A stretch of 64,000 bases of DNA from Lentisphaerota bacterium (GTDB taxonomy: Bacteria; Verrucomicrobiota; Lentisphaeria; Victivallales; Victivallaceae), in contig SUWF01000016.1 in NCBI GenBank assembly GCA_015061575.1, forward strand, positions 1 to 64,000, given 5' to 3'. Position numbers and translations under genes: made by a program. The notes below the pieces were generated by a model, which was not told the DNA's origin, made no database searches, and was given only the letters and a program-made list of their open reading frames with translations. Shown piece by piece: positions 1-9,610 of the stretch (the first letter of the stretch is position 1; every line of letters begins with the position of its first letter).

Positions 1-89
1 ATCGGGTAGATCGCGGCTGCTTCGCTGAATGCGTAAGCTACATACGCTGCGGCGTAGTTACCGTCGATCGTCTGCATGACTTTACCCAT
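1..89 (-). CDS. nifJ: Pyruvate:ferredoxin (flavodoxin) oxidoreductase, N-terminal fragment cut by window edge
   Basis: Reverse complement from 89 reads MGKVMQTIDGNYAAAYVAYAFSEAAAIYP, matching the conserved PFOR N-terminus (MQTxDGNxAAAHVAYAFSEVAAIYPITPS). Absent from the ORF track because it is short and truncated. Possible RBS (ggaggt) upstream. Confidence 0.85.
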   Translation of the reverse strand, partial: MGKVMQTIDGNYAAAYVAYAFSEAAAIYP

Positions 90-400
90 TGAAAACCTCC
101 AATGTTGTTTAATGGTTGAATGGTTGATAAAAAAACATATCCAAACCGGCAAAAATCTCTCTTTGCCGACTGTATACAATTAAACTTATATAATATACTC
201 TATAAAACGATTTTTTCAACCATTTTAGCAGAAAAAACTCCTGAATCCCCAAAAGTTTTCCTGTTAAAAAGAAAATTTGATTTACGGCTGCTGAAGTATT
301 TCCGGCGGAATAGGAAGCTTTTTAAATTTGCAAACATTGTCTTCCGGTGTAAATTAAATTGAATTTGGCTCGCTTAATCAATCAATACGGGAGTTTTATA

Positions 401-1078
401 ATGCAGAAAAGTTTGAAAATATACTTTGCCGGTGATCTTTTTGACGGCAAGGATCTGGGCGGTAATCTGCTGCTTGCCAAGGCCATCGAAAAGAGTTCTT
501 GTTGTCGTTATCAGGTCATGCTGCCGCAAGATGGCGAGTGTGAAGTAAAAGAACGCACTTCCCAAAGTATCCGTGATGCGGATTTTCAGCTGCTTTACAA
601 CTGCGATTGCGTGGTGGCGAATTTTGACGGTCACGATCTTGATTCAGGTACTGTAGTGGAATTCTGCTTTGCCAAGATGCTGGATATGCCTGCAGTGTTG
701 CTGCGTACTGACTTCCGGCACAGTGGCGATAATACTTTGCCGGATGGCGATCCGTGGAATCTGATGTGTTCGCATTTTCCGCGTACCGAAGTATTGCATA
801 TCAATGCGATGAAACTTTACCACGAGTGCCGTAACAGTGGTTCTCAAACAGAGCTGTTGGATGATTTTTATAATTCCATAGCTCAAAAAACGGTGCAGAA
901 GCTTGACCGGGTATGTGCGATGCAGTCGTGGCTGAAATGTGATAAACTTTTACAGCAGTTTCAAATGGCGATCAAAAGTATCGGTGGAACGCTGCCGGAA
1001 CTGCTGGATGAGGAAACACTTGAAAATTTGTGCCGTCAAAAAATCGCCAGTGGTTTGTATAGCACAGATGCTGAATAG
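401..1078 (+). CDS. Nucleoside 2-deoxyribosyltransferase-like protein
   Basis: MQKSLKIYFAGDLFDGKDLGGN...CDCVVANFDGHDLDSGTVVEFCFAKMLDMPAVLLRTDFR resembles the family: IYFAGPLF start, D-S-GT-x-E active-site region. ATG at 401 preferred over 359 because of the gggag RBS. Confidence 0.7.
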   Translation: MQKSLKIYFAGDLFDGKDLGGNLLLAKAIEKSSCCRYQVMLPQDGECEVKERTSQSIRDADFQLLYNCDCVVANFDGHDLDSGTVVEFCFAKMLDMPAVLLRTDFRHSGDNTLPDGDPWNLMCSHFPRTEVLHINAMKLYHECRNSGSQTELLDDFYNSIAQKTVQKLDRVCAMQSWLKCDKLLQQFQMAIKSIGGTLPELLDEETLENLCRQKIASGLYSTDAE

Positions 1079-1101
1079 TTTTTTTACAGCTGCATAGAAA
1101 A

Positions 1102-1133
1102 AGGGCTGCTGCAATTTCTTTTGCAGCAGCCCT
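1102..1133 (-). terminator. Rho-independent terminator of the hyd operon
   Basis: Hairpin GGGCTGCTGCAA/TTGCAGCAGCCC (1103-1114 / 1121-1132), followed on the minus strand by a T run. Confidence 0.75.
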
Positions 1134-1175
1134 GAATGTTTTACGGCAGCAACTTTGTTTTTAACAAGTTGTTTT

Positions 1176-3197
1176 TCAGAGCGCCTTTATACCGTCGAGG
1201 ATGGATTTGCCGAGGGTTTCCACCGAGCAATCTTCCATATCCAGCACCAGATCGCCGATGGTCACACCAATGGTACCTTCCACCTGCGGACGGGAGCTGA
1301 ATGCGGCATCGATATCGACCATTTCGGCCACGCCGTTGGCCTTGACAAACCCTACCAGTTCCGAAAGCAGCTTCTGACCGTTGCAGTCTTTCTGCTGAGT
1401 GCAGATCGTTACGCAGATCGGCAGTTTCTTTTCGGCACTGCCGCTGAGCACGTTCTGACGGGCGTCAAAAATCTGACAGCGGTTCTGATAGCGTGTGTGC
1501 AGTGCTTCGTGCGCTTCGTGGCTGCCGGGATGGCCGCCGAAGTTTTCCTGATAGCACTTTTCGACCATGAAGTTATCCTGCGATTTCTGCAGACGGCGGG
1601 ATTTATCTGCCGAATAGAGTCCGGCGGCCCGCTGCTGACGGAATCCGGGAGTGGTATTGATCGGCTGACCGCCGCCGGCCACACAGCCGCCGGGGCAGGA
1701 CATGACTTCCACAAACTGATAATCCACTTCGCCGGCTTTGATCTTTTCGATCAATTTGCGGGCGGCTGCCAGAGTATGCACCACGGCGATTTTGACCTCT
1801 TTGCCGGCTACGTTGTAGGTGGCTTCCCGCAGATAATCCATGCCGCGGACTTCTTTGAAGTCGACCTTGGCCAGCGGTTTACCTTCCAATTTTTCCACAG
1901 CGTAACGCAACGCAGCTTCCATCACCCCGCCGGTGGCACCGAAGATGACACCGCCGCCGGTGGAGAAGCCCAACGGCATATCGAATGAATCCGGTTCCAG
2001 ATTCATCATGTTGATACCCATGGATTTGATCATTTGCGCCAAACCGACGGTCGTGACCACATGATCCACATCCGGACGGCCTTCACGCTTGAATTTATCC
2101 AGTTTGGCTTCAAATTTCTTGGCCACGCAGGGCATGATCGACACGATCACCAGATTTTCCGGTTTGATCCCCAGTTTGGCCGGGAGCGTCTGCCGGGCGA
2201 CTGCGCCGAAGATCTGCTGCGGAGAACGGGTGCTGGAGAGGTTGGGCAGCATTTCCGGATAATAGGTTTCTGCAAATTTCACCCACGCCGGGCAGCAGCT
2301 GGTGAACATCGGCAGCTTGCCGCCATTTTGAATACGATCCAAAAGTTCAGTGGCTTCTTCAAAGATAGTCATATCCGCCGAGAAGCAGGTATCGTAAACA
2401 TAATCAAAGCCCATCATGCGGAGCGCAGAAATCATCTGTCCTTCAACGTTGGTGCCGGTGGGGCAGTTGAAGTATTCACCCAATGCCACCCGGACGGCCG
2501 GAGCGATTTGGGCCACGACCACCTTTTCCGGATTGTTCAAATCGGCCCAGACGTTGTCATAGTCCGGCTTGGGCACGATGGCACCGGTGGGACAGACTGC
2601 AGCGCACTGACCGCAGTTGACGCATTCCACTTCGTTGAGGTTTTTGTCAAAAGCCGGAGCCACCCGGGCTTTGGTTCCCCGGAACGCAAAGTCGATGGCA
2701 CCAACGCTCTGCAATTCCGAACAGACCCGCACGCAGTCGCCGCAAAGCACGCATTTATTGGGGTCACGCACCAGCGACACGCTGGAGTCGTCGATGGGCA
2801 GGGTCGTTTCGGTCTGCTTGTAGCGGATTTCGTTGACCCCCAGACGGCGGGCAATATCCTGCAGATTGCAGCTGTTGCTGCGCACACAGCTGGGACATTC
2901 GCGCTTGTGGTTGGCCAGCAAAAGTTCAATGTTGATCTTGCGCATATTGCGCAGCTGGGCAGTTTCGGTTTTGATCACCATGCCGGGGCGGGGGGCCGTA
3001 GCGCAGGCGGCAGTTACGCCTTTGCCGACGATTTCCACCAGACAGAGCCGGCAGGCTCCATAGATCGACAACTCCGAGTGATAGCAGAACGTCGGCAGAT
3101 CGATCCCCGCTTTGCGGATCACTTCCAGCAGATTGCGCTCGCCTTCGATGGCAACTTCAATATTATTGACAATAAGAGTATTGGGTTTAGTTTCCAT
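1176..3197 (-). CDS. hydA: NADH-dependent [FeFe] hydrogenase catalytic subunit (HydA, group A)
   Basis: N-terminal 2Fe-2S and NuoG-like domain, CVLCGDCVRVC and CVNCGQCAAVCPTGA ferredoxin clusters, H-cluster motifs TSCCPAWVKF, MPCVAKKFEA and MSCPGGCVAGGGQP. Start at 3197 (METKPNT) has RBS ggagat. Confidence 0.95.
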   Translation of the reverse strand: METKPNTLIVNNIEVAIEGERNLLEVIRKAGIDLPTFCYHSELSIYGACRLCLVEIVGKGVTAACATAPRPGMVIKTETAQLRNMRKINIELLLANHKRECPSCVRSNSCNLQDIARRLGVNEIRYKQTETTLPIDDSSVSLVRDPNKCVLCGDCVRVCSELQSVGAIDFAFRGTKARVAPAFDKNLNEVECVNCGQCAAVCPTGAIVPKPDYDNVWADLNNPEKVVVAQIAPAVRVALGEYFNCPTGTNVEGQMISALRMMGFDYVYDTCFSADMTIFEEATELLDRIQNGGKLPMFTSCCPAWVKFAETYYPEMLPNLSSTRSPQQIFGAVARQTLPAKLGIKPENLVIVSIMPCVAKKFEAKLDKFKREGRPDVDHVVTTVGLAQMIKSMGINMMNLEPDSFDMPLGFSTGGGVIFGATGGVMEAALRYAVEKLEGKPLAKVDFKEVRGMDYLREATYNVAGKEVKIAVVHTLAAARKLIEKIKAGEVDYQFVEVMSCPGGCVAGGGQPINTTPGFRQQRAAGLYSADKSRRLQKSQDNFMVEKCYQENFGGHPGSHEAHEALHTRYQNRCQIFDARQNVLSGSAEKKLPICVTICTQQKDCNGQKLLSELVGFVKANGVAEMVDIDAAFSSRPQVEGTIGVTIGDLVLDMEDCSVETLGKSILDGIKAL

Positions 3198-3216
3198 TAT
3201 GTATATCTCCGTAAAA

Positions 3217-5112
3217 TTAGATGCCCATGACCGCATCGAATTTGCAAGCTGTTTTACAGGCTCCGCACTTGATACATTTGTCAGTATCAACAACGTGAGG
3301 CTGTTTGACACTGCCGGTGATGGCGTTCACCGGACATTTGCGGGCGCAAGCAGTGCAGCCCTTGCACTTGGCCGGATCGATTTCCACCTTGGCCAGAGCT
3401 TTACATTCTCCGGTCGGGCAGATCTTGCGGATGACGTGATCTTCATACTCCTTGCGGAAATATTTGATCGTGGAAAGTACCGGGTTGGGTGCAGTTTTGC
3501 CCAGACCGCACAAACTGCCCAGTTCCACCGCTGCTGCTGTTTGTTCCAGCAGTTCCAGCGTTTCCATCGTGGCCCGGCCTTCGATGATGTCGTCCAGCAA
3601 AGCCAGCATCTGCTTGGTGCCTTCGCGGCAGGGGACGCATTTTCCGCAGGATTCATTCTGGATGAACTGCATGAAAAAGCGGGCGATCTTGACAATACAG
3701 GTTTGCTTGTTCATGACCACCAAACCGCCGGAACCGACCATGGCACCCACTTCGGGCAGACTGTCAAAGTCGATGGGCAAATCAAGCATTTCGGGGATCA
3801 GACAGCCGCCGGAAGGTCCGCCGATCTGCACGGCCTTGAAATCTTCGTTGGTGATATTGCCGTCATTATCGGTAACACCGCCGCCGATGTTGTAGACGAT
3901 TTCCCGCAGCGTGGTGCCGAAAGGTACTTCGATCAAACCGGTATTGGCCACATGCCCGGAGAGGGCAAAGGTCTTGGTTCCCGGAGATTTGGCAGTACCG
4001 ACCGAACGGTAGAAATCCGGGCCTTCCCGGAAGATGATCGGCAGCGACGCCAGCGTTTCGACGTTGTTGATGATCGTCGGCTTGCCCCACAGACCGGATA
4101 CGCTGGTGCGGGGGGATTTGGGACGGGGCATACCGCGGCGGCCTTCGATACTGGCGATCAGAGCAGTACCTTCACCGCAGACGAACGCTCCGGCACCTTC
4201 CATAATGTGTACCCGGAAGCTGAAATCAGTACCGAAGATATTGTCGCCCAGTACGCCGGCAGCTTCGGCATCGGCCACGGCGTGACGCATTCTCTGCACG
4301 GCCAGCGGGTATTCCGCACGCACATAAACATAACCTTCGTCAGCACCGATACCTTTGGCTCCGATCATCATACCTTCGATAACAGCGTGGGGGTTGCCTT
4401 CCATGACCGAGCGGTCCATAAATGCGCCCGGGTCGCCTTCGTCGCCGTTGCAGATGATATATTTTTTGTCATTTTTGCTGCTCAAAGCCGCCTGCCATTT
4501 GCGTCCGGTGGGAAAACCGGCACCGCCGCGGCCGCGCAAGCCCGAATCAATGGCGGTCTGGCAGACCGTTTCCGGAGTCATTTCCACGATCGCTTTGCGG
4601 GCACCTTCGTAGCCGCCACGGGCGATGTATTCGGCGATATTTTCCGGTTCGATCATGCAGTTTTTCATGACCATACGATGCTGACGGTTCTGGAACGGTA
4701 TTTCGGCATTGCCCTTGCAGCGTTCGCCATTGCTGGGATTGCAGTAGAGCAGTTCTTCGATAATTTCGCCATTTTTGATCGTCTTTTCGACGATGGCCGG
4801 TACGTCGGACACCTTTACTTTGGTGTAAAGGATGTGTTCCGGTTCAATGTGCATCAGCGGCCCCTGCTGGCAGAACCCCTGACAACCGGACTTGGATACA
4901 TAGATAGCTTCGTTGAGGTCTTCGCCGTTTTCGGCTTTGATTTCCACGGTCACTTTAATACCGGCTTCGCTCAGCGCAGCCACCAGTGCGTCACGCACTT
5001 TGAGTGCGCCGTTGGCCACGCATCCGGTACCTCCGCAAAGCACGATCCGACGGGAGAGCTGGCCGGTGGCCTGCAAATAGTTATCGGCAATTTTTTTCAA
5101 ATCAACGTTCAT
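3217..5112 (-). CDS. hydB: NADH-dependent [FeFe] hydrogenase flavoprotein subunit (HydB, NuoF-like)
   Basis: 2Fe-2S N-terminus, NuoF core (GRGGAGFPTGRKW, GEGTALIASIEGRRG), ESCGKCVPCREGT cluster and C-terminal 2x[4Fe-4S] CxxCxxCxxxCP. Confidence 0.95.
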   Translation of the reverse strand: MNVDLKKIADNYLQATGQLSRRIVLCGGTGCVANGALKVRDALVAALSEAGIKVTVEIKAENGEDLNEAIYVSKSGCQGFCQQGPLMHIEPEHILYTKVKVSDVPAIVEKTIKNGEIIEELLYCNPSNGERCKGNAEIPFQNRQHRMVMKNCMIEPENIAEYIARGGYEGARKAIVEMTPETVCQTAIDSGLRGRGGAGFPTGRKWQAALSSKNDKKYIICNGDEGDPGAFMDRSVMEGNPHAVIEGMMIGAKGIGADEGYVYVRAEYPLAVQRMRHAVADAEAAGVLGDNIFGTDFSFRVHIMEGAGAFVCGEGTALIASIEGRRGMPRPKSPRTSVSGLWGKPTIINNVETLASLPIIFREGPDFYRSVGTAKSPGTKTFALSGHVANTGLIEVPFGTTLREIVYNIGGGVTDNDGNITNEDFKAVQIGGPSGGCLIPEMLDLPIDFDSLPEVGAMVGSGGLVVMNKQTCIVKIARFFMQFIQNESCGKCVPCREGTKQMLALLDDIIEGRATMETLELLEQTAAAVELGSLCGLGKTAPNPVLSTIKYFRKEYEDHVIRKICPTGECKALAKVEIDPAKCKGCTACARKCPVNAITGSVKQPHVVDTDKCIKCGACKTACKFDAVMGI

Positions 5113-5147
5113 AAGATTCAATTCCCTTGTTTGTGCAGTACTGCAGC

Positions 5148-5660
5148 TCAATTTTCGGCGGCATCATTTTTCTTGATTTCTTCGACCAGGGCCACCGCCT
5201 GTTCCGGAACCACCTGACCGTGGACTTCGCCATCGACTACCATCACCGGAGCCAAACCGCAGGCTCCGAGGCAGCTGACAGTTTCTACGGTAAATGCAAA
5301 ATCATCCGAGGTGGTCTTGTCACCTTCCAGCTTCAGATGGCTGCGCAGAGCATTAAGAATACCATGGGATTTTTTGACATGACAAGCCGTACCGTCGCAC
5401 AGACGGATGATGTGGCGGCCTTTGGGTTCCAGCGAAAAATGCGCATAAAATGTTGCCACTCCGTAAACCTTGGCCGGAGGTACACCAATGCTGGTGGCTA
5501 CATAACTGATCACTTCTTTGGAAAGGCATTTGTAGACTTCCTGCGTTTCCTGCAAAATCGGGATCAATTTGGCCGCACTGTAGTTGTGCTTCTGGAGAAT
5601 TCGGTTGACTTCGGCAAAGTGTTCGATCATTGCCGTGGTCTTTTCCATGGATTCCTGCAT
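5148..5660 (-). CDS. hydC: NADH-dependent [FeFe] hydrogenase NuoE-like subunit (HydC)
   Basis: 170 aa with NuoE 2Fe-2S pattern (CDGTACHVKKS ... CLGACGLAPVMVVD). Confidence 0.93.
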   Translation of the reverse strand: MQESMEKTTAMIEHFAEVNRILQKHNYSAAKLIPILQETQEVYKCLSKEVISYVATSIGVPPAKVYGVATFYAHFSLEPKGRHIIRLCDGTACHVKKSHGILNALRSHLKLEGDKTTSDDFAFTVETVSCLGACGLAPVMVVDGEVHGQVVPEQAVALVEEIKKNDAAEN

Positions 5661-5714
5661 GTTCTTTCCTTTGTTTATTGGTTTATATCTGGTAAAAACT
5701 GTTTTTTTTATTGA

Positions 5715-6377
5715 TTAAATGTCCGGTGTATCGTTGAATAATTTGCCTGACAGTCTTACTGAGAGTTCGGCCAGATCTCCGGCCATATTCACCCGCTGCA
5801 GCACAACCTCTTTTTCTTTGGGTATTGCCAGCGGCGTATTGGTGAAATTCCAGATCGCTTTCAATCCGGCATCCACGATCAAACCGGCAGCTTCCTGGGC
5901 ATGTTCGCAGGGGACGCTCAAAACAGCGATCTTGACCTGCATTTTTTGCGCCATTTCTTTAAGCTGACTGATGTGATAAACTTTTTTGTTGTGGATTTCA
6001 GTGCCGACTTTGTTTTGATCATTATCAAACGCTGCAACGATGTTGAAGCGGTATTCTGCAAAACCACGATACCCGAGCAGGGCGGAACCCAGGTTGCCGA
6101 CCCCCACCAGAAAAACCGGCGTTTCGTCGTTCCAGCCCAGAAAATTTTCAATCCCGGCTATCAGACTTTGTACACTGTAGCCCACTCCCGGTGCTCCGGG
6201 ACATGCGGCCAGTTCAAGATCTTTACGCACAATTATCGCTTCCAGCCCCAGTTTTTGGGCCAGTTGAGTAGTTGAAACCATTTGCTGGCCATTGTCGCGC
6301 AGCAGTTTAAGTTCATGCAGATAAGACGGAAGGCGTTTTACTGACGGCAATCTGGGTACTTTCCGGCTGTCGTTCAT
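5715..6377 (-). CDS. rex: Redox-sensing transcriptional repressor Rex
   Basis: N-terminal winged helix (VPRLPSVKRLPSYLHEL...TTQLAQKLGLEAIIVRKDL) and Rossmann motif VGVGNLGSALLGYRGF. Confidence 0.93.
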   Translation of the reverse strand: MNDSRKVPRLPSVKRLPSYLHELKLLRDNGQQMVSTTQLAQKLGLEAIIVRKDLELAACPGAPGVGYSVQSLIAGIENFLGWNDETPVFLVGVGNLGSALLGYRGFAEYRFNIVAAFDNDQNKVGTEIHNKKVYHISQLKEMAQKMQVKIAVLSVPCEHAQEAAGLIVDAGLKAIWNFTNTPLAIPKEKEVVLQRVNMAGDLAELSVRLSGKLFNDTPDI

Positions 6378-6734
6378 ATTTCCTCCGTGGTTGAGTGGTT
6401 ATTCTTGACGCAGCGGCCTGATTCCTGACTCTTACAATACCTGTTTTTTTCGGCTGCTGCATTATTTTTTTATGGCTGAAATTTTACTCTCCGCCATCCA
6501 TATTCATGTAATATAGCACACATAATGTATAATTCAATATTTTTTTATCTAATTTTGCACACCTTATGCATTTTCAGCATATCCCCGGAAGACCGGATAC
6601 AAAATATCGAAAAAAGTTGATTTAATAATTGCAATACGTTTTTTTCAGGTTATTTTAAACTGAGTATACAACGTTTGCTGCTTTTTTGAGGCGGCGAGAA
6701 AGATCATATTGAAAAAAACTGTAAGCATAAAACT

Positions 6735-8480
6735 ATGGCAGAATTCAATCTCAGATCGTTTTTGAGGCCCTATCGCGGGCTGATGTTCTTTTCCTGTGTT
6801 TCCAACATTATCTTCACCGGGCTGGCGTTGACTTTGCCATGGATGCTCAAGATCGCTATCGACCGCGTCCTGCCCACGGCTGACTACGGATTATTTTTTA
6901 TTCTCTGTGCCGCCATGCTGACGACCTATTCGGTGCGTTGTGTAGTGCGCTACATTGCCGGGATACTGGGCTCTTATATGGTATACCGGGTGATGGTTGA
7001 TGTGCGGTTCAAACTTTTTCGTCATCTGCAAAGCCTTTCGTTGAGATTTTATGAAGAATACCGGACGGGGAAGGTGGTTTCCAACGTCATCAGCGATGTC
7101 GGGCTGCTGCAGCAGTTTGTCGGTTCTATCGTGGGAATGGCCGACCAGATCTTTATGCTTATAATCATATCTATATTGCTGCTGTTCATCAACTGGCAGT
7201 TGGGTTTTCTGGTGCTGGCGATCGCACCGCTGCACTTTATCAACTTTGCTTACTTCCGCAAAAAACTGCAGAAAACCAGTAAGGCTTTTCAGGAAAAAAT
7301 GTCAGAAATTTCGGCTAATCTGGCAGAAACTATCAACGGTATCAAGGTGGTAAAATCCTTTGGTCAGGAACGCACTGAGTGCTGCAGCTTTTTCAAGTGC
7401 CTGCGGCCGACGCTTTCTATCGGGGTGCGCTTGAATCTTTTGGGGAATATATGCGGCTCGGCGGCGGACATGCTCAGTATCTGCACTTATCTTCTGGTGA
7501 TCGGGGTGGGGATCCGCTTTGTGCAGCAGCAGGTTATGACCATTGGTGAGTTTGTGGCATTTTACAGCTATGTGGGCAGTCTTTTGGGGCCGATTTCGAT
7601 TTTTGCCACGCTTTCAACAACCATATCGCAAGGGCTGGCCGGCGCGGAACGTATCGGTCGGCTTATGCGCATAATACCGGAAATACAGGATGTGCCGGAT
7701 CCGATCAAGGCCGGCAAGCTGGAAGGACGTATCGTCTTTGACAGTGTGTCGTTCAAATATGACGATCAGCCGGTGATCAAAGATTTGGATCTGACGATCG
7801 AACCTGGCAAAAAAGTCGCTTTGGTCGGACCGTCCGGCTGCGGCAAAACGACGCTGGGCAATCTTATATTGCGTTTTTATGATGTCAGCAGCGGGCGTAT
7901 TCTGATCGATGGGATCGATATACGCAAATACGGCAAAGATTCATTCCGCAACAACGTTGCGGTGGTGCTGCAGGAACCTTTTCTCTTCAGCGGAACCATA
8001 AAAGAAAACATTGCTTACGCCAAAAAAGATGCCACCAATGAAGAGATCATTGCTGCTGCCAAAATGGCCAATGTGGAAGAATTTGTTAATATGCTGCCGC
8101 ATGGATACAAGACTGTTATCGGCGAAAACGGCGCATCGCTTTCCGGCGGACAGAAACAGCGAATTGCTATTGCCCGGGCGATCCTGAAGAATCCTTCGAT
8201 CCTGATATTGGATGAAGCTACCAGTGCCCTGGATACAGTTTCGGAGTATCTGGTGCAGCACGCGTTGGATAACCTTATGGAAGGACGTACTACGATCATC
8301 ATTGCCCATCGGCTTTCCACGATCAAAAATGCCGACCAGATCGTTGTGCTTAAATCCGGGAAAATCGAAGAAGTTGGTACTCACGAAGAACTTATGCAAG
8401 GTAATGGTACTTATCACGACCTTTATACCATTCAGCAGCAGACCGCTTTGGATGGCGCTGAAATGGAGGTGAAAAAATGA
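6735..8480 (+). CDS. ABC transporter, fused permease/ATPase (exporter)
   Basis: 581 aa; six-TM N-terminal region, Walker A GPSGCGKTT, LSGGQKQR signature, Walker B ILILDEATSALD. Confidence 0.93.
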   Translation: MAEFNLRSFLRPYRGLMFFSCVSNIIFTGLALTLPWMLKIAIDRVLPTADYGLFFILCAAMLTTYSVRCVVRYIAGILGSYMVYRVMVDVRFKLFRHLQSLSLRFYEEYRTGKVVSNVISDVGLLQQFVGSIVGMADQIFMLIIISILLLFINWQLGFLVLAIAPLHFINFAYFRKKLQKTSKAFQEKMSEISANLAETINGIKVVKSFGQERTECCSFFKCLRPTLSIGVRLNLLGNICGSAADMLSICTYLLVIGVGIRFVQQQVMTIGEFVAFYSYVGSLLGPISIFATLSTTISQGLAGAERIGRLMRIIPEIQDVPDPIKAGKLEGRIVFDSVSFKYDDQPVIKDLDLTIEPGKKVALVGPSGCGKTTLGNLILRFYDVSSGRILIDGIDIRKYGKDSFRNNVAVVLQEPFLFSGTIKENIAYAKKDATNEEIIAAAKMANVEEFVNMLPHGYKTVIGENGASLSGGQKQRIAIARAILKNPSILILDEATSALDTVSEYLVQHALDNLMEGRTTIIIAHRLSTIKNADQIVVLKSGKIEEVGTHEELMQGNGTYHDLYTIQQQTALDGAEMEVKK

Positions 8481-9592
8481 TTATCGATCTGGACAGCCGG
8501 ATGAATTTTCAGCGGCAGATAAAAATCATTCAGCGTTTGGTGATTGCACTGGTCGTGGTGATGATTGCAGTGATTGCCGGAACGTTTATCTTTTCTATGA
8601 ACGACGAATCCATCGGGCGGGGAACGGTTGAAGGTCTGCGCAATTACGATATGAAATCATCGGTCAAAAGCCGTATTGCCAAACTGCATTTCCGGGATGG
8701 CGATATGGTCAAAGCCGGAACCGTGATGCTGGAGCTGGATTCCAGCGCCTTGCAGGATGCTATTGAAAATGTTACCTACCGCATCCGGGAACTGGAGGCG
8801 GAATTGGCAGTCAAGCTTGCCGCTCTGGAGCTGCTCAAACACGATCCGCTGCCGGCAGAGTACCGCCATACCAAGATCGCTTTGGAAGAAAGCCGCCTGC
8901 GGCTGGCCACCAGTCAGGCGGAACTCAATGCCTATAAAGCTTTGCGCAAACGGGGCGTGATCGCCGAGCTTGATTACAACCGGCATGAAATGGAAGTCAG
9001 CCGCAATAAGATGGAATTGGAAAAACTGCAGAATGACTACGCCACTCTTTCCAGCGGTTTAGCCGGCAAGATCATTGCCCGGGCAGAGGCAGAAATCGAT
9101 CTGCTCAAGACCCGGATCGAAAACTGCCGCAATGAGCTTATATCACTGAACAACAAGCGGCGGGAGTATTTATTTATTGCGCCGGAGGATGGGCAGATCG
9201 CCTATATACCGACCAAGATCGGTACCTATGTGGAGCCGGGTATGTCGGTAATTCAGTTTGCCGCCGGCAACGGACGCAAATTTATTGCCTACATTGATGA
9301 AGTGGAAATTTTCAAGATCGAAGAAGGTCAGAGTGTACGCATCGCTTCCAGTCAGTACAGCATTTATGAATATGGTTATTTCAATGGCGAAGTAATGTAT
9401 ATAAGTGAATTGCCGCAGGAGCGGGCAGGGCGGGTCTACTACCCGGTCTATATCAAAGTAACCCATGCGCCGGATGATAAGCTGGTGTTGCGGTTGGGGT
9501 CTTCCGGCGAAGCGCGGATCAGTACCGGCCGTGACCGGATCATTCGCACGATCATGGGAACCAACCGCAAACGGCGCAGCGGTGTAAAATAA
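8477..9592 (+). CDS. HlyD/RND-type membrane fusion (periplasmic adaptor) protein
   Basis: Single N-terminal TM, barrel-sandwich and coiled-coil organisation; ATGA overlap with the upstream ABC gene. Confidence 0.85.
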   Translation: MIIDLDSRMNFQRQIKIIQRLVIALVVVMIAVIAGTFIFSMNDESIGRGTVEGLRNYDMKSSVKSRIAKLHFRDGDMVKAGTVMLELDSSALQDAIENVTYRIRELEAELAVKLAALELLKHDPLPAEYRHTKIALEESRLRLATSQAELNAYKALRKRGVIAELDYNRHEMEVSRNKMELEKLQNDYATLSSGLAGKIIARAEAEIDLLKTRIENCRNELISLNNKRREYLFIAPEDGQIAYIPTKIGTYVEPGMSVIQFAAGNGRKFIAYIDEVEIFKIEEGQSVRIASSQYSIYEYGYFNGEVMYISELPQERAGRVYYPVYIKVTHAPDDKLVLRLGSSGEARISTGRDRIIRTIMGTNRKRRSGVK

Positions 9593-9610
9593 AAGAGGAT
9601 TCGACATTAA

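Noticed and set aside
1155-3230. 277- and 398-aa plus-strand ORFs antisense to hydA
   Set aside because: Composition is His/Phe/Gly-rich, typical of antisense frames; HydA on the other strand is unequivocal.
3112-5217. 701-aa plus-strand ORF antisense to hydB
   Set aside because: Shadow ORF caused by codon bias; the opposite strand encodes a full, motif-complete HydB.
6520-6580. Repeated GCACAC(A/C)TTATG-like motifs in the rex / ABC intergenic region as Rex operator
   Set aside because: Does not match the known Rex palindrome and the repeat is only approximate; insufficient to call a site.
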